Below, piece after piece: positions 46,001 to 57,376 of a DNA stretch of 64,000 nt. A model generated the notes under the pieces. The model was not told where the DNA came from, did not search any database, and worked only from the letters and a program-made list of their open reading frames with translations. Each line of letters begins with the position of its first letter. Positions within the stretch are counted from its first letter, which is position 1. The position numbers and the translations under genes were made by a program. The stretch spans positions 4,400,001-4,464,000 of the forward strand of contig JAPXFQ010001662.1 of NCBI GenBank assembly GCA_028564705.1. The letters run 5' to 3'. This DNA comes from Apricaphanius iberus. Its lineage: Eukaryota; Chordata; Actinopteri; Cyprinodontiformes; Aphaniidae.

Positions 46001-47400
46001 TTGAGAAACTAATGAATTGAGAAACTAGTGAACTAAGAAAATGTTCCAGAGAATCCTTTCAGGGAAATTTCAACATCAAATCTCCTTGAGGGTCAGTCTT
46101 GTGTTTTGAGGAAGGTTGGGGACATGAAATCTGAGATAACCATGCTCAGGCTCTCCATTGCCAAAGTGGCATTTAGGAGTTGGTACCTGAAGGACTTTGG
46201 GGCATCTTGTTTTAGCGAGGCAGCTATCAAACTGATGCCTTTTGGGATGTGATTACCTTTAGGGACTCTTGAAACAGTGCACATGTACTAAATAGAGAGA
46301 ACTGCCACATCTGTGGTTGTAGAACAACAATGTTGAATGTGTGAAAAGTTATGTTGGCTGTGAAGAAAAATTTTAAGATGGCATCAAGGAAATTTGGTGA
46401 ACAAAGTAACCACTCTGGAAATAGGAGATATGGCCTCTTCCCAAGTTCTGTTTGATTTTGTATAAACCTCAAACTTAGATTGTGGTTATTGTTCAGCCTC
46501 AGAACAAACTTTAGACTTTTATTGGTAAAAAAAGCCTGACTCCAAAATTAAAGTTGTTTTTTTCTGGTCCATCACCCTCCATTAACCCTCAGCGGATCAA
46601 GAATAACAAATGTTGAGGACATTGCAGAGGTTGGGTGGTCTAGACCAAAGAGGTAAGATAAATAGCTCCATCATACAGAGGGTGCATCACAAGAGTTGAG
46701 GTGTTTCAGGCATGTCATCATGATTTCCTATTGATATTTTACTTGTAAGACCTTTTTGGAACATCACACTGTGAGGAGACAGCAGTACTGACCCAGAAAT
46801 TGAAAGGAGTTTATATCCCTTCTGCGTCTTTGTATCCAATAAGCAATGAAATGCCTGGGTTTCTATCCTGGATCGTTTTCCTTTGTGACTTAGTCCAAGA
46901 CAGTGGTTCCCAAAATGCACTCCATGTAATTATTTAATTGTGATCATTTTTACTGTGTAGCAATATATAACATTGATTTCAACAGGTTGTTTTGCTAATC
47001 TGAGATCTTCAATCATCACGACTTTTCAGTAAGTGGTGTGAGCCTGCTCTGATGTCACTCTAAATGCCCGGTGGAGGTGTGTGTTTATGCTCTAAATCAA
47101 TTAATTTACTTCACTGAACGTTGCTTTCAAAAATATACCACTGTCTGAAAGTTTGTTAAAAACTTTACAGAAAAATGTGTGGCCAAAATCACTGCCCTCT
47201 TCCTTCAAAAATATGTAAATCTCATCTCATAGCTGAAAGACCCTGGACTGCACCTTCCGACATGACAGTTAATGGGACTTACTGTGAAACAGAACAGCTG
47301 TCTGTCTGAGCCTATTCTCTCTCACAGTACTCTTTAAATTGGGGCTTTGACAGATTGTGTGTTGATGTACAGTAGTTGAATGTTTCGAAAAGATTTTTCA
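43040..47400. other. Gene-poor sequence with decayed repeat relics
   Basis: No supported host exon. Features seen are a (CA)n run at about 43,910-43,925 and a diverged LINE-type tail at about 45,056-45,115. A stretch at 46,090-46,920 has protein-like but broken minus-strand frames (for example IPKGISLIAASLKQDAPKSF) and looks like an old transposable-element relic I cannot classify. Confidence 0.4.
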
Positions 47401-47419
47401 ATACATCATTCACCTCGGG

Positions 47420-48110
47420 ACTTGGCTATAGGCGCCAGTACGATGGGGTGTATAATGCAATGCATGCACTGCAATATTAGGGGAGACGTACTTCATGCAT
47501 AACTGCTGCCCTTCTAGTTTCCCAACCATAGTCTTTGCCAATCTGTGCAGACCATTCCTGAGTCCCTCTATGTCCATTGACTTTTGTAACGCACTGCGTG
47601 TCCAAAGCAAAGTGGAGGCACATGAAACCAGAAATACACAACTTGTTGTAGGCCATCTCCTTCGAGCCCTGTATTTGTGAGGACAGCTGCTGGTGGACTA
47701 TGGTGTTTGAGCTGACGGTGTCACGTGTTCGGCTGGCCTCAGGCAGAGCTGGGACCGCTCCAGCGGGCGATCGGGGAGCTAAAAACCCATTCAAGTGCCG
47801 TTGGAGAGATTCAGGAACACCCCCCCGTTCTTTGAAGAATCTGGTCTGCCCGCCCACTTTGAGGAGCTGTTGTCCTACATAGGTCCAATCTTTGCCCACC
47901 AAGACACAAACTACTATGCTGAGCAACTGTCCATCTGTCTGTGATTAGTAAAATTCCATAACATAATATGTGAGCGGTGCGGGACGTCCTGTGGTGCAAG
48001 GCCTGGGTCGTGTTGCACCCAGCTCCTCCTCCAGAGAGACTGTCCAGGTGAGGTATCTGTTCATTGCTCTCTTCTTGGCATAGAGAGTGGTGCCTTTGCA
48101 ACCACAACGG
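47420..48110 (+). mobile_element. PIF/Harbinger-type transposase fragment
   Basis: On the plus strand, after a frame break near 47,815, the sequence encodes FEESGLPAHFEELLSYIGPIFAHQDTNYYAEQLSICL (about 47,828-47,940). This matches the N-terminal block of PIF/Harbinger-derived (HARBI1-like) transposases before the DDE domain, where a conserved FEELL..IGP..I..QDT..R is expected. The frame then stops, and no DDE catalytic core follows. Flanking sequence from 47,420 is of similar higher GC content and probably belongs to the same relic. Larger open frames on the minus strand here are shadows. Confidence 0.55.
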
Positions 48111-48477
48111 TTCTTTTAAGAGCCACCCGCAAACCTATTAAGAGCTTTCCTGTCTAAATAGTTTAACCTTTTTATAATATTTATTTGTGTCATTCCTGTC
48201 TCTGTATAGAAAACAGTTGCTGTCATATAGTTTGGGGTGATTAGCCACAGTGTTTATCAGTATTTCCTCCATGTCATCCTGATGCTGTGACTCCATCTCA
48301 GTCACAGCATCACTGACACCCGGTCACCAGGCCCCTGATTGGTTGACACGGCACAAATTGACACAGAAGTTCAATTTTTTTTTACTTCTGCAACAGACGC
48401 AAAAATGCTAGTCATGCACGAATACACAAAATAAACCACATATAATGAAGCGCATATTTGCTGACGTAACAATTCAA

Positions 48478-48725
48478 TTAAAATTCAAAAATACTTTATT
48501 GATCCCAGAGGGAAATTAAGATTTGTTGTAGCTCATTACTAATTTATTTTTCAAGGAGTTGTTGTACTGTAGAGACCATGATGGCTGTGGGGAGAAAGGA
48601 TTTCCTGTAGCGGTCTATGTTGCAGCGAAACTGAAGAGGCCTCCCACTGAAGATACTCAGTTGCTGTAGGATAGTTTCATGCAGAGGATGCTCAGGTTTG
48701 TCTTAGAAGGAAGTTGGTTTAGAAG
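48478..48725 (-). mobile_element. Non-LTR retrotransposon 3-prime end with TTTATTGATCCC tail
   Basis: Read on the minus strand it gives a short coding-like stretch LHETILQQLSIFSGRPLQFRCNIDRYRKSFLPTAI, then a 3-prime tail whose plus-strand form is ATACTTTATTGATCCCAGAGGG. This tail is very common in teleosts. Further copies of the tail are at 50,340 and 63,070. The exact clade was not determined. Confidence 0.65.
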
Positions 48726-49139
48726 CTTATTGAACAATTTTTTATCTTTGTGTTTATGTGGGAGCCTTTTCAAAACCATGACTGTTATATTAGCATTTTA
48801 TTTTATCCATTCATAACCCCATCAAACCATAAGACCATCAAAGTTTCAGTTGTGTGCTACCTTTCTAGACGCTTTTATTAAACGATGCAAATTTAGATTT
48901 TCATCCAGTGACTACAATTATAATTTTTTTTTATAAACAAATTAAAAAACTTAAATAATAAATGTAGGAAAAATTGACCATGTAGGCAAAACAATATGTT
49001 GTAGGTACCTTAATACAAAAAGTAGTTTTGAAACCGATAGAAAGGAGATTATCTCAAATCATGCATTGAAACGTTTGTTCTAAGCCTTTATATGAGCATC
49101 ACCGAACAGGCACTTTTTTTAAGTGTTAAATGTCTGGAA

Positions 49140-50335
49140 AAAAAGTTGTCCCACTAAAAAAGATGAGAGGTCTGTAATTTTCATCATATGTACACTTCAA
49201 CTGTGAGAGACAGCATGTGGGGGGAAAATCCAGGAAATCACATTGTATTTTTTTAAAGAATTTATTTGTATAATGGTGCAGAAAATAAGTATTTAGCACT
49301 TACAAACAAGCAAGAATTCTGGCCCCCACAGACCTGTTAATACCTTTTGAAGAAGCTCTTTTATCTTCTGTGTTAATGGCAACTGTTTAAACTTGTGTGT
49401 ATAAAAACACCTGTCTACACATTCAAACAATCAAATTCCAACCTCATCCATGATAAAGACCAGAGAGCTGTCATGAGACACCAGGGACAAGATTGTTAAC
49501 CTGCACCAAACTGGGATAAGCCAATCTACAACAGGGAAGCAGCTTGGTGCGAAGACATTACCTTATGGAGCATTTATTAGAAAAGGAACTGGTCTATTTC
49601 TTGAAGAGAGCTGGGGCCACAGTAACAAGGGTTACTATTAGTAACACATTACATCATCATGGATCACGATCCTGCAGTGCTGGAGGTTAGATCCAGAGGA
49701 GGATTGGAGAATGTAACGTGGTCCTTTTTTGGTATAAATGCGAAGAATGCTGACTATCATCTTAAGACCACCATAACTACTGTGAAGCATGGATTGGAAA
49801 CATTATGCGTTGGGGCTCCTTTTCTGCAAAGGGGACATGGTGACTGATCTGTATTAAGGAAAGGATTAATGCGGCCAATTAAAGTGAGAATTTGAGGAAA
49901 AACCTCCTTCCATCAGTGAGAGCACTGAAAATGAAACTTGGCTGGATCTTCTAGCATGACAATGATCTCAAGCACACTGCCCAGGCAATGAAGGTGTAGC
50001 TTTGTACAAAGCATTTCAAGGTTTTGGATTGGCATAGGCACTCTGGAGAGAGTTGAAAGTTTGTTTCCCAGCAACAGCTCCAAAACATCACAGCTCTATA
50101 AAATATTTGCATGAAACAATAGGCCAAAATTCGAGCTTGTGTGTGTGCAAACTTGGTGAAGACCTTTAGGAAACATTTGACTTCCGTCATTGCTGACCAA
50201 TGTTACTTTACAAAGCAAGGAGTTGAACCTGTGTTTTTTACCAAACACTTGTTTTCTGCAACATTATAAAAATAATTATTTAAAAAAAATCATGCAGTGC
50301 TATTTCTGGATATTTTTTCTCTCTTACAGTTCAAC
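49140..50335 (+). mobile_element. Tc1/mariner element, second family, internally deleted
   Basis: The 5-prime region reads GGTCTGTAATTTTCATCATA, TGTACACTTCAACTGTGAGAGACAG and AAATAAGTATTTAGCAC. The transposase start region has AAAGACCAGAGAGCTGTCATGAG. Downstream are AGAGCTGGGGCCACAGTAAC, CTTTTCTGCAAAGGGGACA, GCATGACAATGATCTCAAGC (the conserved QHDND catalytic block) and CAAAGCATTTCAAGGTTTTG. The N-terminal half of the transposase is largely deleted. It is a different Tc1-like family from those at 5.6, 14.5 and 40.4 kb. The 3-prime terminal repeat is incomplete. Confidence 0.8.
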
Positions 50336-50337
50336 CA

Positions 50338-50392
50338 TTCAAAATCAAAAATAGTTTATTGATCCCAAGAGGGTAAATTCATTGAAGTATAC
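50338..50392 (-). repeat. LINE 3-prime tail (TTTATTGATCCC type)
   Basis: TTCAAAATCAAAAATAGTTTATTGATCCCAAGAGGG is a short minus-strand copy of the tail also seen at 48,480. It abuts the end of the Tc1 relic, suggesting insertion at or near its terminus. Confidence 0.7.
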
Positions 50393-53300
50393 CTATGAAG
50401 AAAATGACAGACTTCTTTAATTTCTTTCAGTATTTGCAAGTTGCGCATTGAGTTGCTACCATTTTTTTCCCCCACTAAATGTGACTGTGCAAGGGAGGAA
50501 TTCTGAACCCTGAGCCTAACCCGCATTGCGTCTATGTGCTGCTGCAGAGTTCATCTCTCTTCATAACATATAGAGACACCTACACATGTGCTGCAGGGGA
50601 CAAAAAGACTCTCATTTTCTGCATGTTTTGAATACTCCACTAAAGGGGAATTTTGTAGTTTCTAACACTTAACACAAATCCTCTTTTTATCTGCATAGAT
50701 TGAAAAGCAACATTATTACTTAATAACAGTTCTGTGGTTTATCCTTCTTAACATATTTTATTCCTAAGCATCCACACCCATGGAGCAATCAAACCTCATT
50801 AATTTCGACTTAGTAAGGTACTGTATAGCGGATGCTTTGATTCACATTGTTTGAACTCACAACACCAAACATATTCATTATGGGATAGATGTAAATAAAT
50901 TATGAGTAAAGACAATTCAGAAATTAACAGTAAAAAAAGAGTTTTAAAGGATGATATGGTATTCAAACTTAAAGTATTGCTGTAAGTGAGCTGACGGCTG
51001 TCTGGCTGCAGGAATTAGAGCAGAAATTATTATTGGCAGACCAAACGTACAGTGAAACACGCTCACTGAATGATCCAGCCCCCAATACCAATCATATTCA
51101 CTCATGTAATACCTTGGGAAAAGGTATTGCTCAATCATGGCTCAGATGCTAATTTAGCATTTATATCTAAGCTGAATATACTTTAGCATACATCTTGAGG
51201 TATTTTTGAACATGAATATAACCCCTTTGTACCATTGGACCATTTCATCTTTTTCTTTGTGAGGTCTGAACTCTGGAACAACTCTCTCTGTAGGGATTGG
51301 TTTGATTAGGCATAACTCACAAACAGTCTTTCATACAGGATGACAGATGATACTGTCATGTAGCTGAATGGATGGTCTGATTGCTGGCAGTGGGTGAGGG
51401 TACATCTGCTGGCTGATGGCCTGCACAACATAACTGAGCTGAGATGAGTTATCTGTGCTTTCCCCAGGGAAGCATGATATTTGGACAACTGAGAGTGAAA
51501 ACAAAGAAGTAACATGGGAAGTAGTGAGTGGAGAGCGAGGATATCATGTACAGAACTGATTATGATCCACTTTTGAGCAATCCAAGTTTATCTTTTCATG
51601 AAATGTTCTTCCTAGCAATGTTCCATCGAATAGAATCGACAGGATTTCCTTAAAGTAGAGGCAGCAGATGCCAATGTTTGCTGTAGATGCATGATGTGGC
51701 TCAGGGAGCCTCATGGAGGCTTTGTGATGAAATACATTAGCTTACATTTTAGAGCCTGAGTCTCTTTCATCAGCCCTTGAATGAAGAGCATTGCTCATTT
51801 CCCAAATACTGCAGTGATTCATCTTTGCCATGAGCCAGAATGGGCTTTGTCTCAGTAATTAATTTAGCTCCCGGGACAGCAGTAGGAATGAGTCGTGTCT
51901 TCAAGGCCTAATTAAAATAAGATTGTCAAACATATTCTAGGTCACACAGCTCAGAATCTCAAACAAGTTGGGGGAACATTTTTAGGCACTGCCACCATTT
52001 CCTTGGTGGACTATTATGGTGTTTGATTGAGTAGGAGGTAGGAGGGACAACAAACTAAAAAAAACAAATTATTTTATTTCCACTGCTTATTTTTTCAGGC
52101 ATCACTTAAAAATTGAGAAACTACATTTTTTATTTTTAATTGACTGCTTCAGTCAAAATCTCAGTTTACTTATGGTGTTGATCCCTGTATGGCTTTGTCT
52201 CTGTTTGAGGTTGTTTTACTAAAATAGCTGACAAATGGGAGCATTCTTTTTGTAGAAAATAGCCACTCAGTTTTGTTCCCTTACTCCTTTGAATGAAAAT
52301 GTAACTGTGCATGAATATCATGTCTTTTTGTGTCACTTTCTTTACAATAACAGTCGTACTGTGGCTTGAAACCCTGATATCAGCACCACATTCATTTTCT
52401 CAGTTGTTATTCTATTGAAGCCTCTAGACTGACAGGCAGGATCTTATCTATTCTCATAATGAGAATCATTGACTTTGGTTGTAGGCCTACATTAGCTGTG
52501 AAAGTACACACACAGACACATGCACATGTGCGTGAAGGTTCTAAACAATTAAGCACGAGCTGTCGGGCTTAGTGCCTGGGTCCATTGTAAGCTCTCTAAA
52601 CCTGTTAGACTGTGACAGACCATTAAAAGGCTGCCAAGGCTTCCTTAATTTGCTTCAACAGTGCATACAGAGGCAGAGTGACTCAAGTGCTGGTTCTGTC
52701 TGAATGTGCATTCCTTTGACGTTCCTTCACTCAGCCTTTCACAGAAACATCTACACGCAGTGTGACAGTATAAACACTATAAAGTCCTAATCTATACATT
52801 GGAGTAACTGCATAAAAGCCCTTTGCTGCTTGTTTAGGCAAACTTATCTACGGATTAAAATAGCTGCCAACACTAATGTATTCAGAGTCTGGAAATTGTC
52901 TTGAGCACTATGCAAACAACATTAATTATTTTTTGCATTGGAGCCATTGCCTATAACCGTAATCCTTGTGAGTTTGTTTATTATAATTCTGGTGTACCTG
53001 CTGTGTATAAATGTTCTACTGTCATCTTCCGAGAAGTACCCTCATAATGTTATTTTTGCTACACAAAACCTATTTGACAGTGTCAGAGAAATTTAATAAA
53101 ACTGTCAAGGAAGTAGAAATTACACACCGACAAATTTCACACTTTGTTTGCATTTTCACACATTTAAATCAACAGCATAAGCTCAGTAAATTGCACCATT
53201 CTAATTAGTGTATCACTGAGAATAAATAAAGGAAACGAAAGCAGCCCTCTCAATTAAGATGCACAATTACACTACAGGTATGAGAATTCCTAATTTAAAG

Positions 53301-54170
53301 AGCAAGACTTTTCTGGAAAACTAATTAAGTTGTTGTGGGTGACCTACAGGAAATCTTTTCTATTTGTTTTAGTATTTTGTTTTAAATCTAATCATCCAAG
53401 TAAATCTTGCTTGCCAACTGTCTGTGCCTCTGGTGACATTGTATAAGGCAGCTGATCAGAGTTCTTTTGAGTTTTGCATTTTTGCTTGTTTTTTTAGATC
53501 TTTTCAAGTCATTTCAACCAAGTATGAGTCAATTTCTAAGTCTTTCCTCCCAAATCTAAGGTGTCTCCAAGTTTAGTCAACCTGTAGCACTGCATTGCTG
53601 TTGGTTACCAATTCAAAGTATTATCCTTCAACCTAATTTAGCTCAGGAACATAAAAAATCCTCTTCAGAACTGTCTTTTTTATTTTAAGGGTCCTGTTTC
53701 TGCATATCATATAAATCATATGGGAAAGCTTGTTGTGCACGTCCCAGGTCAGCATTGGAGATGGATTAAAGGTCTCATTCTATAATTTTTTTTTAAAGAA
53801 TCTGCTATGGTTTCTAGTGCAAATGTGAGCCTTTCTATGTAGGAAAAAAAGCTCTGGCAGGAGGTTTCAGGAGGCTGAAGTTTGTTGGAGGAGTGGGTAA
53901 TGGGGGTGGGCTGGTGGTGAGCAAATGTATTGCCTCTGATTAGCTAACACTTATGCTGCCTTCAAGCAAATAACTCATTTAACGTACCTTGCTGGTGGTC
54001 TTCTGAAATTTTTTTTAACAGTTTATTCCTCAGCTCCTCTTTCTTAACTAAAAAGTGCAACACTGATGTGCTATGTCCACAAATAAAAGCGTAAATGTTT
54101 TGAGGCATTGCTAATGCTTAGCTTCTACTAGCGGAATTGTGCACTAGCCCTCCTGTGGATGGTCACATGA
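50393..54170. other. Mostly unique non-coding sequence
   Basis: Few recognisable repeats. 51,540-52,010 and 52,480-52,790 are mixed-composition blocks with homeodomain-type TAATTA and TTAATT sites and could be conserved non-coding elements, but this cannot be judged from a single sequence. Open frames at 53,011-53,208 and 51,138-50,944 (minus) show no domain. Confidence 0.4.
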
Positions 54171-54174
54171 CAAG

Positions 54175-54571
54175 GGGCGGCGGTAGTGTGGCTGCAGTTC
54201 CCCCAGTCTTGCGGCGGGGAACCCCTGTCAACTGATCCCTGGTCAGCAGGGTGCCCCTGGTCACTGGTGTCCCCGGGTCCTGGATCGGGGCCATCCCGGT
54301 GTAGCCGGTTGCCAGCAGAGCCAATGGACTTGCCCCTGTGGCCTCCCAGGCCCCTGCATTGTAGTTGCTAGATGTGTTCCAGGTGCTTCCCTCTGTCCCA
54401 GTCTTGGCGGAATGGTCGGCCCTGCGATGGTCAACTTGGGGTTCCTTGACTCTGAGGCCCTCTGGCCGTCCGTGTCCCCGTTATCCGTCATGTCTGCATC
54501 GATTCCTATTCGGGCTCTGCCAGCTGTCAGGCACTCGAGTGGGGAAATCTTGTATGCACCGGCATGCTCAC
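54175..54571 (+). mobile_element. L1-like LINE 3-prime UTR, left part
   Basis: A GC-rich non-coding block similar in character to the G-rich 3-prime UTR at 23,340-23,580. It is split at 54,571 by a hAT element and resumes at 56,920. It has no coding meaning despite overlapping frames on both strands. Confidence 0.5.
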
Positions 54572-55507
54572 TAGGGCTGCACAATTAATCGGATTTTGAT
54601 CGTGATCACGATTTTGGTGGCCACAATTAAATGAACCTGATCGTCAACGATATTTACATTCAAAATGCGAGCTCTTCTGCTTTGTTCTTTATCACACATC
54701 GACTCAATCAATATTTTACGAGCCACCAAGGGGCAAACGCATGGCTAAAGCTTCATTAAGCTGCCCAAATAGAAACTGTGCACATGCCACTCAGCACTCA
54801 TAATGGCTGCACTAGGCTTGCTACGTAGCAGATGAAAAACAGTATTTGAGCAATGTAGTAGGTCCAAATCTCCATTATAGATCTGACTTGTAAGAAGAAA
54901 GTTCCCGAAAGTGTATTACCGTCACAGTAAGCAGCGGATGCCCCGAAATCATAGAAGAACAAGGACCTAGCTAAAAATGGCTACAGACGAACTGTCAACC
55001 ATTGACACCGCCGCAGTTTCAGCTGATAAATGTACGTGAAGCAATGTTACTGATTACTGTAATAGTTTTTCGACTGATGAAACATTTAAGTTGTTAAGTC
55101 ATACCAGACAAAATAACGGCTAGAGGAGGCGGCACCACAGGCGAACGTAACGTAAACATCTGGGTCAACAGAACAATCAATACGGGTCAAAGGACATGCA
55201 AAATATGTGGAGCAGTACGCCTTTCATGTCTATTACGCAATTGATTGGTTTGCAGCAATTACTACATTAACGGGCGAGTAATAGTTGCTAAGTAGCATAT
55301 AGTAAATACTAAGGATATGGATGCAGGAAATGTCAAAGGCCTTTTCTGTATAAGCTGTAATTTTTTCTGTTAAATTACATTTTGAGATTGCACTCTGCAA
55401 TAACATATTTAGCTTGTACTTATATATATATAAGTATTGGAGTTTGTTTTTGTTTTTTTGCATTTTTATCATCTATTCTAATCTAAAGTTTTATTTTTCG
55501 CAAACAA

Positions 55508-56780
55508 ATGTCAGAATCAGAATCAGCTTTAATGGCCAAGTATGACACATACATGTATGACGCATACAAGGAATTTACAGATACAGTACAACCTGTCCAA
55601 GATCATTACAAACAACAACAACAACAAACAGATCCAGGTCACTGTTGGGCATGCAGCCACCGAGGGGCGCTCCCGTTTATGAAACATAGAGAAATACATA
55701 TCAGGGTAGAGGAGGGTTCCACGATGAGGGGAAAAAACGCTTAACTGTGTTGTGGGTCCGTACAGCACTCACAACGCAGGTAATAGAAAAAACCACACCA
55801 ACAAACATTTAAGCACATATTCAGACAATAACAATGACACATCAGGAAGGATGGGCAGGTAGGAGCTCCAGTCCACAGGTTAACGCGCTGCCATCGAGGC
55901 GCGCTGTTATCCAGCTTCCTGTTGCAGGAGAGAGAATGGAGGATACAGCGAGACGGTGTGTGTGAATGTGAGTGTGTGTAACCATGTCACTGTGTGCGTC
56001 AGTAGATGCAGGTGTACGGGGGAGAGGAGACTCTGTTGACATTCTTCTCAGGGACATTTGATTAGGACCAGGTTGAAGGTCTTCATGGGAGCCAAAATAT
56101 AAATTATTTGGATAGCAGGGAGAGATCAAATATTCCTTTCTGTCCCTTCAGTCAGTCAGTGGTTTCTTTTGTAGTCTAATTCAGCCAAAATTGTAGTTCA
56201 AATTAAAGTTCCAAATCCAAATTAATTCCCAAAATTAATAGTTCCAAATCCAATTAATTTCCAGTTGCCCCAATCCGCACCGACAGTTTCTCCAAGTCCG
56301 ATGACAAATTGCGGATGAGTCCCAGAGCTCCGGCCAGATCGCCTCTGCGTCCCAGCTCCCCCAGCATTTGGTTCTGAGTCCCATCAGTACGAATCAACGC
56401 ATCCAGCTGTTCCTTCAGCCGTCCAATCGCTTCCAGAACAGTGACCAATCTCGACCGTGTTTCAGATCTTTGTTGCTCCATTTTTCGGTAGTTCCAGTAA
56501 CTGCCCATTCCAATCAGCAGAAACCCGATCACCATGATTGACACCCCGGTTGACCCTTACCGGTGCTTCGTAGAGTTGAGTAGATTTTATCAATAGCATT
56601 CAGAGACCAGCTGACCATTTCCATCTTCGCTTATTCAGTTTGGTTTCGGAGAAAATTGCCAAAAGATACTCCAGATAGAGGCACAGGAGACAGAGAGCTG
56701 TGGGATAAGACACAGGAGGAGGACGGAGGGAAAAAAGCGACCGTCCCCGCTGAGAGCTGAGCAGAGAAGTTTGTGGGCAT
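55508..56780 (-). mobile_element. Retroelement-tailed insert nested in the hAT element
   Basis: The left end, 55,510-55,545, is TCAGAATCAGAATCAGCTTT followed by AATGGCCAAGTATG. Read on the minus strand this is CATACTTGGCCATTAAAGCTGATTCTGATTCTGA, a standard fish non-LTR 3-prime tail with a short (ATTCTG)n repeat. The element therefore runs right to left, with its 5-prime end near 56,780 in a purine- and GC-rich leader. It is about 1.27 kb, non-autonomous or truncated, and carries the ORF at 56,544-56,254. No RT is present. Confidence 0.65.
56254..56544 (-). CDS. Unidentified small protein: membrane segment plus coiled coil
   Basis: A 96-codon minus-strand frame within the nested insert. Residues about 3-18 (IMVIGFLLIGMGSYWNY) form a hydrophobic membrane-like segment. 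Residues about 19-55 (RKMEQQRSETRSRLVTVLEA onward) are charged with heptad-like Leu/Ile, as in a coiled coil, and a second amphipathic stretch (LIRNLSSDLEKLSVRIG) closes it. The first in-frame ATG is codon 4. Directly upstream, a second frame starting MEMVSWSLNAIDKIYSTL (about 56,624) is out of register by a short segment containing GTAAGG, so the original protein may have been longer or spliced. I do not recognise the family. It belongs to the mobile insert and is unlikely to be a host gene. Confidence 0.5.
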   Translation of the reverse strand: MSIMVIGFLLIGMGSYWNYRKMEQQRSETRSRLVTVLEAIGRLKEQLDALIRTDGTQNQMLGELGRRGDLAGALGLIRNLSSDLEKLSVRIGATGN

Positions 56781-56919
56781 GTTGCAACTACATTTATAAT
56801 TGGCGCAACAAAAATAGGTATTTTACAGGACTGGATGAATGATCGTGATTAATAATTGTTATTACAATATTGATAAAAATAATCGTGATTATTATTTTGG
56901 TCAAAATCGTGCAGCCCTA

Positions 56920-57376
56920 ATGCTCAAGCAGGCACGGGTGTGGGGGGAATGGTGTTTGCGAATGCTTTCTTGGGCTGAAGGTGTCACTAATGGTTGGTTG
57001 GTGCCAGGGGCCATTCAGGGACATTGTTGTTGTATTCAAATACCAATTTTTGCATGTTGTGGATGTGTAGTTTTTAGTTCAAATTTAATTGGATTTGTTT
57101 TGTTTATGTTGTTTTGTCTTACTGATTGTTTTTTCTTCATTTTCTTTTTATTCTCCCTTGTTTTTTTCCCTCTCTGTTTCAATAACCACAAGCAATTAAA
57201 CCCACAGCATTCACTAATAAAGAATTTTCATACACATGTTTTAGGTGGAGTACTATAGCAAAAGCTGAAGTCCTCTGCTTGAGAAAGTAAATCTGTTGGG
57301 CTTATACTTGGTTCGCCACACTGCCAGACAGGACATGTTATACAATAAATAAAAAAATAAAATAAAAATAAAATAA
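56920..57376 (+). mobile_element. L1-like LINE 3-prime UTR, right part, with A-rich tail
   Basis: GC-rich sequence continues from 56,920, passes through a T-rich stretch (57,080-57,180) like that at 24,150-24,190, and ends in AATAAATAAAAAAATAAAATAAAAATAAAATAAG at about 57,343-57,377, a retroposon-type tail. Together with 54,175-54,571 it forms one insertion. The open frame at 56,839-57,258 crosses the hAT boundary and is not a gene. Confidence 0.5.

Larger units (their letters stand above)
54572..56919. mobile_element. hAT-type element with nested insertion
   Basis: The left end TAGGGCTGCACAATTAATCG and the right end, whose inverse is TAGGGCTGCACGATTTTGAC, are matching hAT-like terminal inverted repeats. 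The flanks are ATGCTCAC (54,564-54,571) and ATGCTCAA (56,920-56,927), an 8-bp target duplication with one mismatch. No transposase of its own was recognised. About 55,508-56,780 inside it is a separate later insertion. Confidence 0.85.

Noticed and set aside
47477..47926. 149-codon minus-strand open frame
   Set aside because: The plus strand of the same interval encodes a recognisable Harbinger-like block, so the minus frame is a shadow.
56839..57258. 139-codon plus-strand open frame
   Set aside because: It crosses the right terminus of the hAT element into LINE UTR sequence, and its hydrophobic C-terminal half is a T-rich tract.
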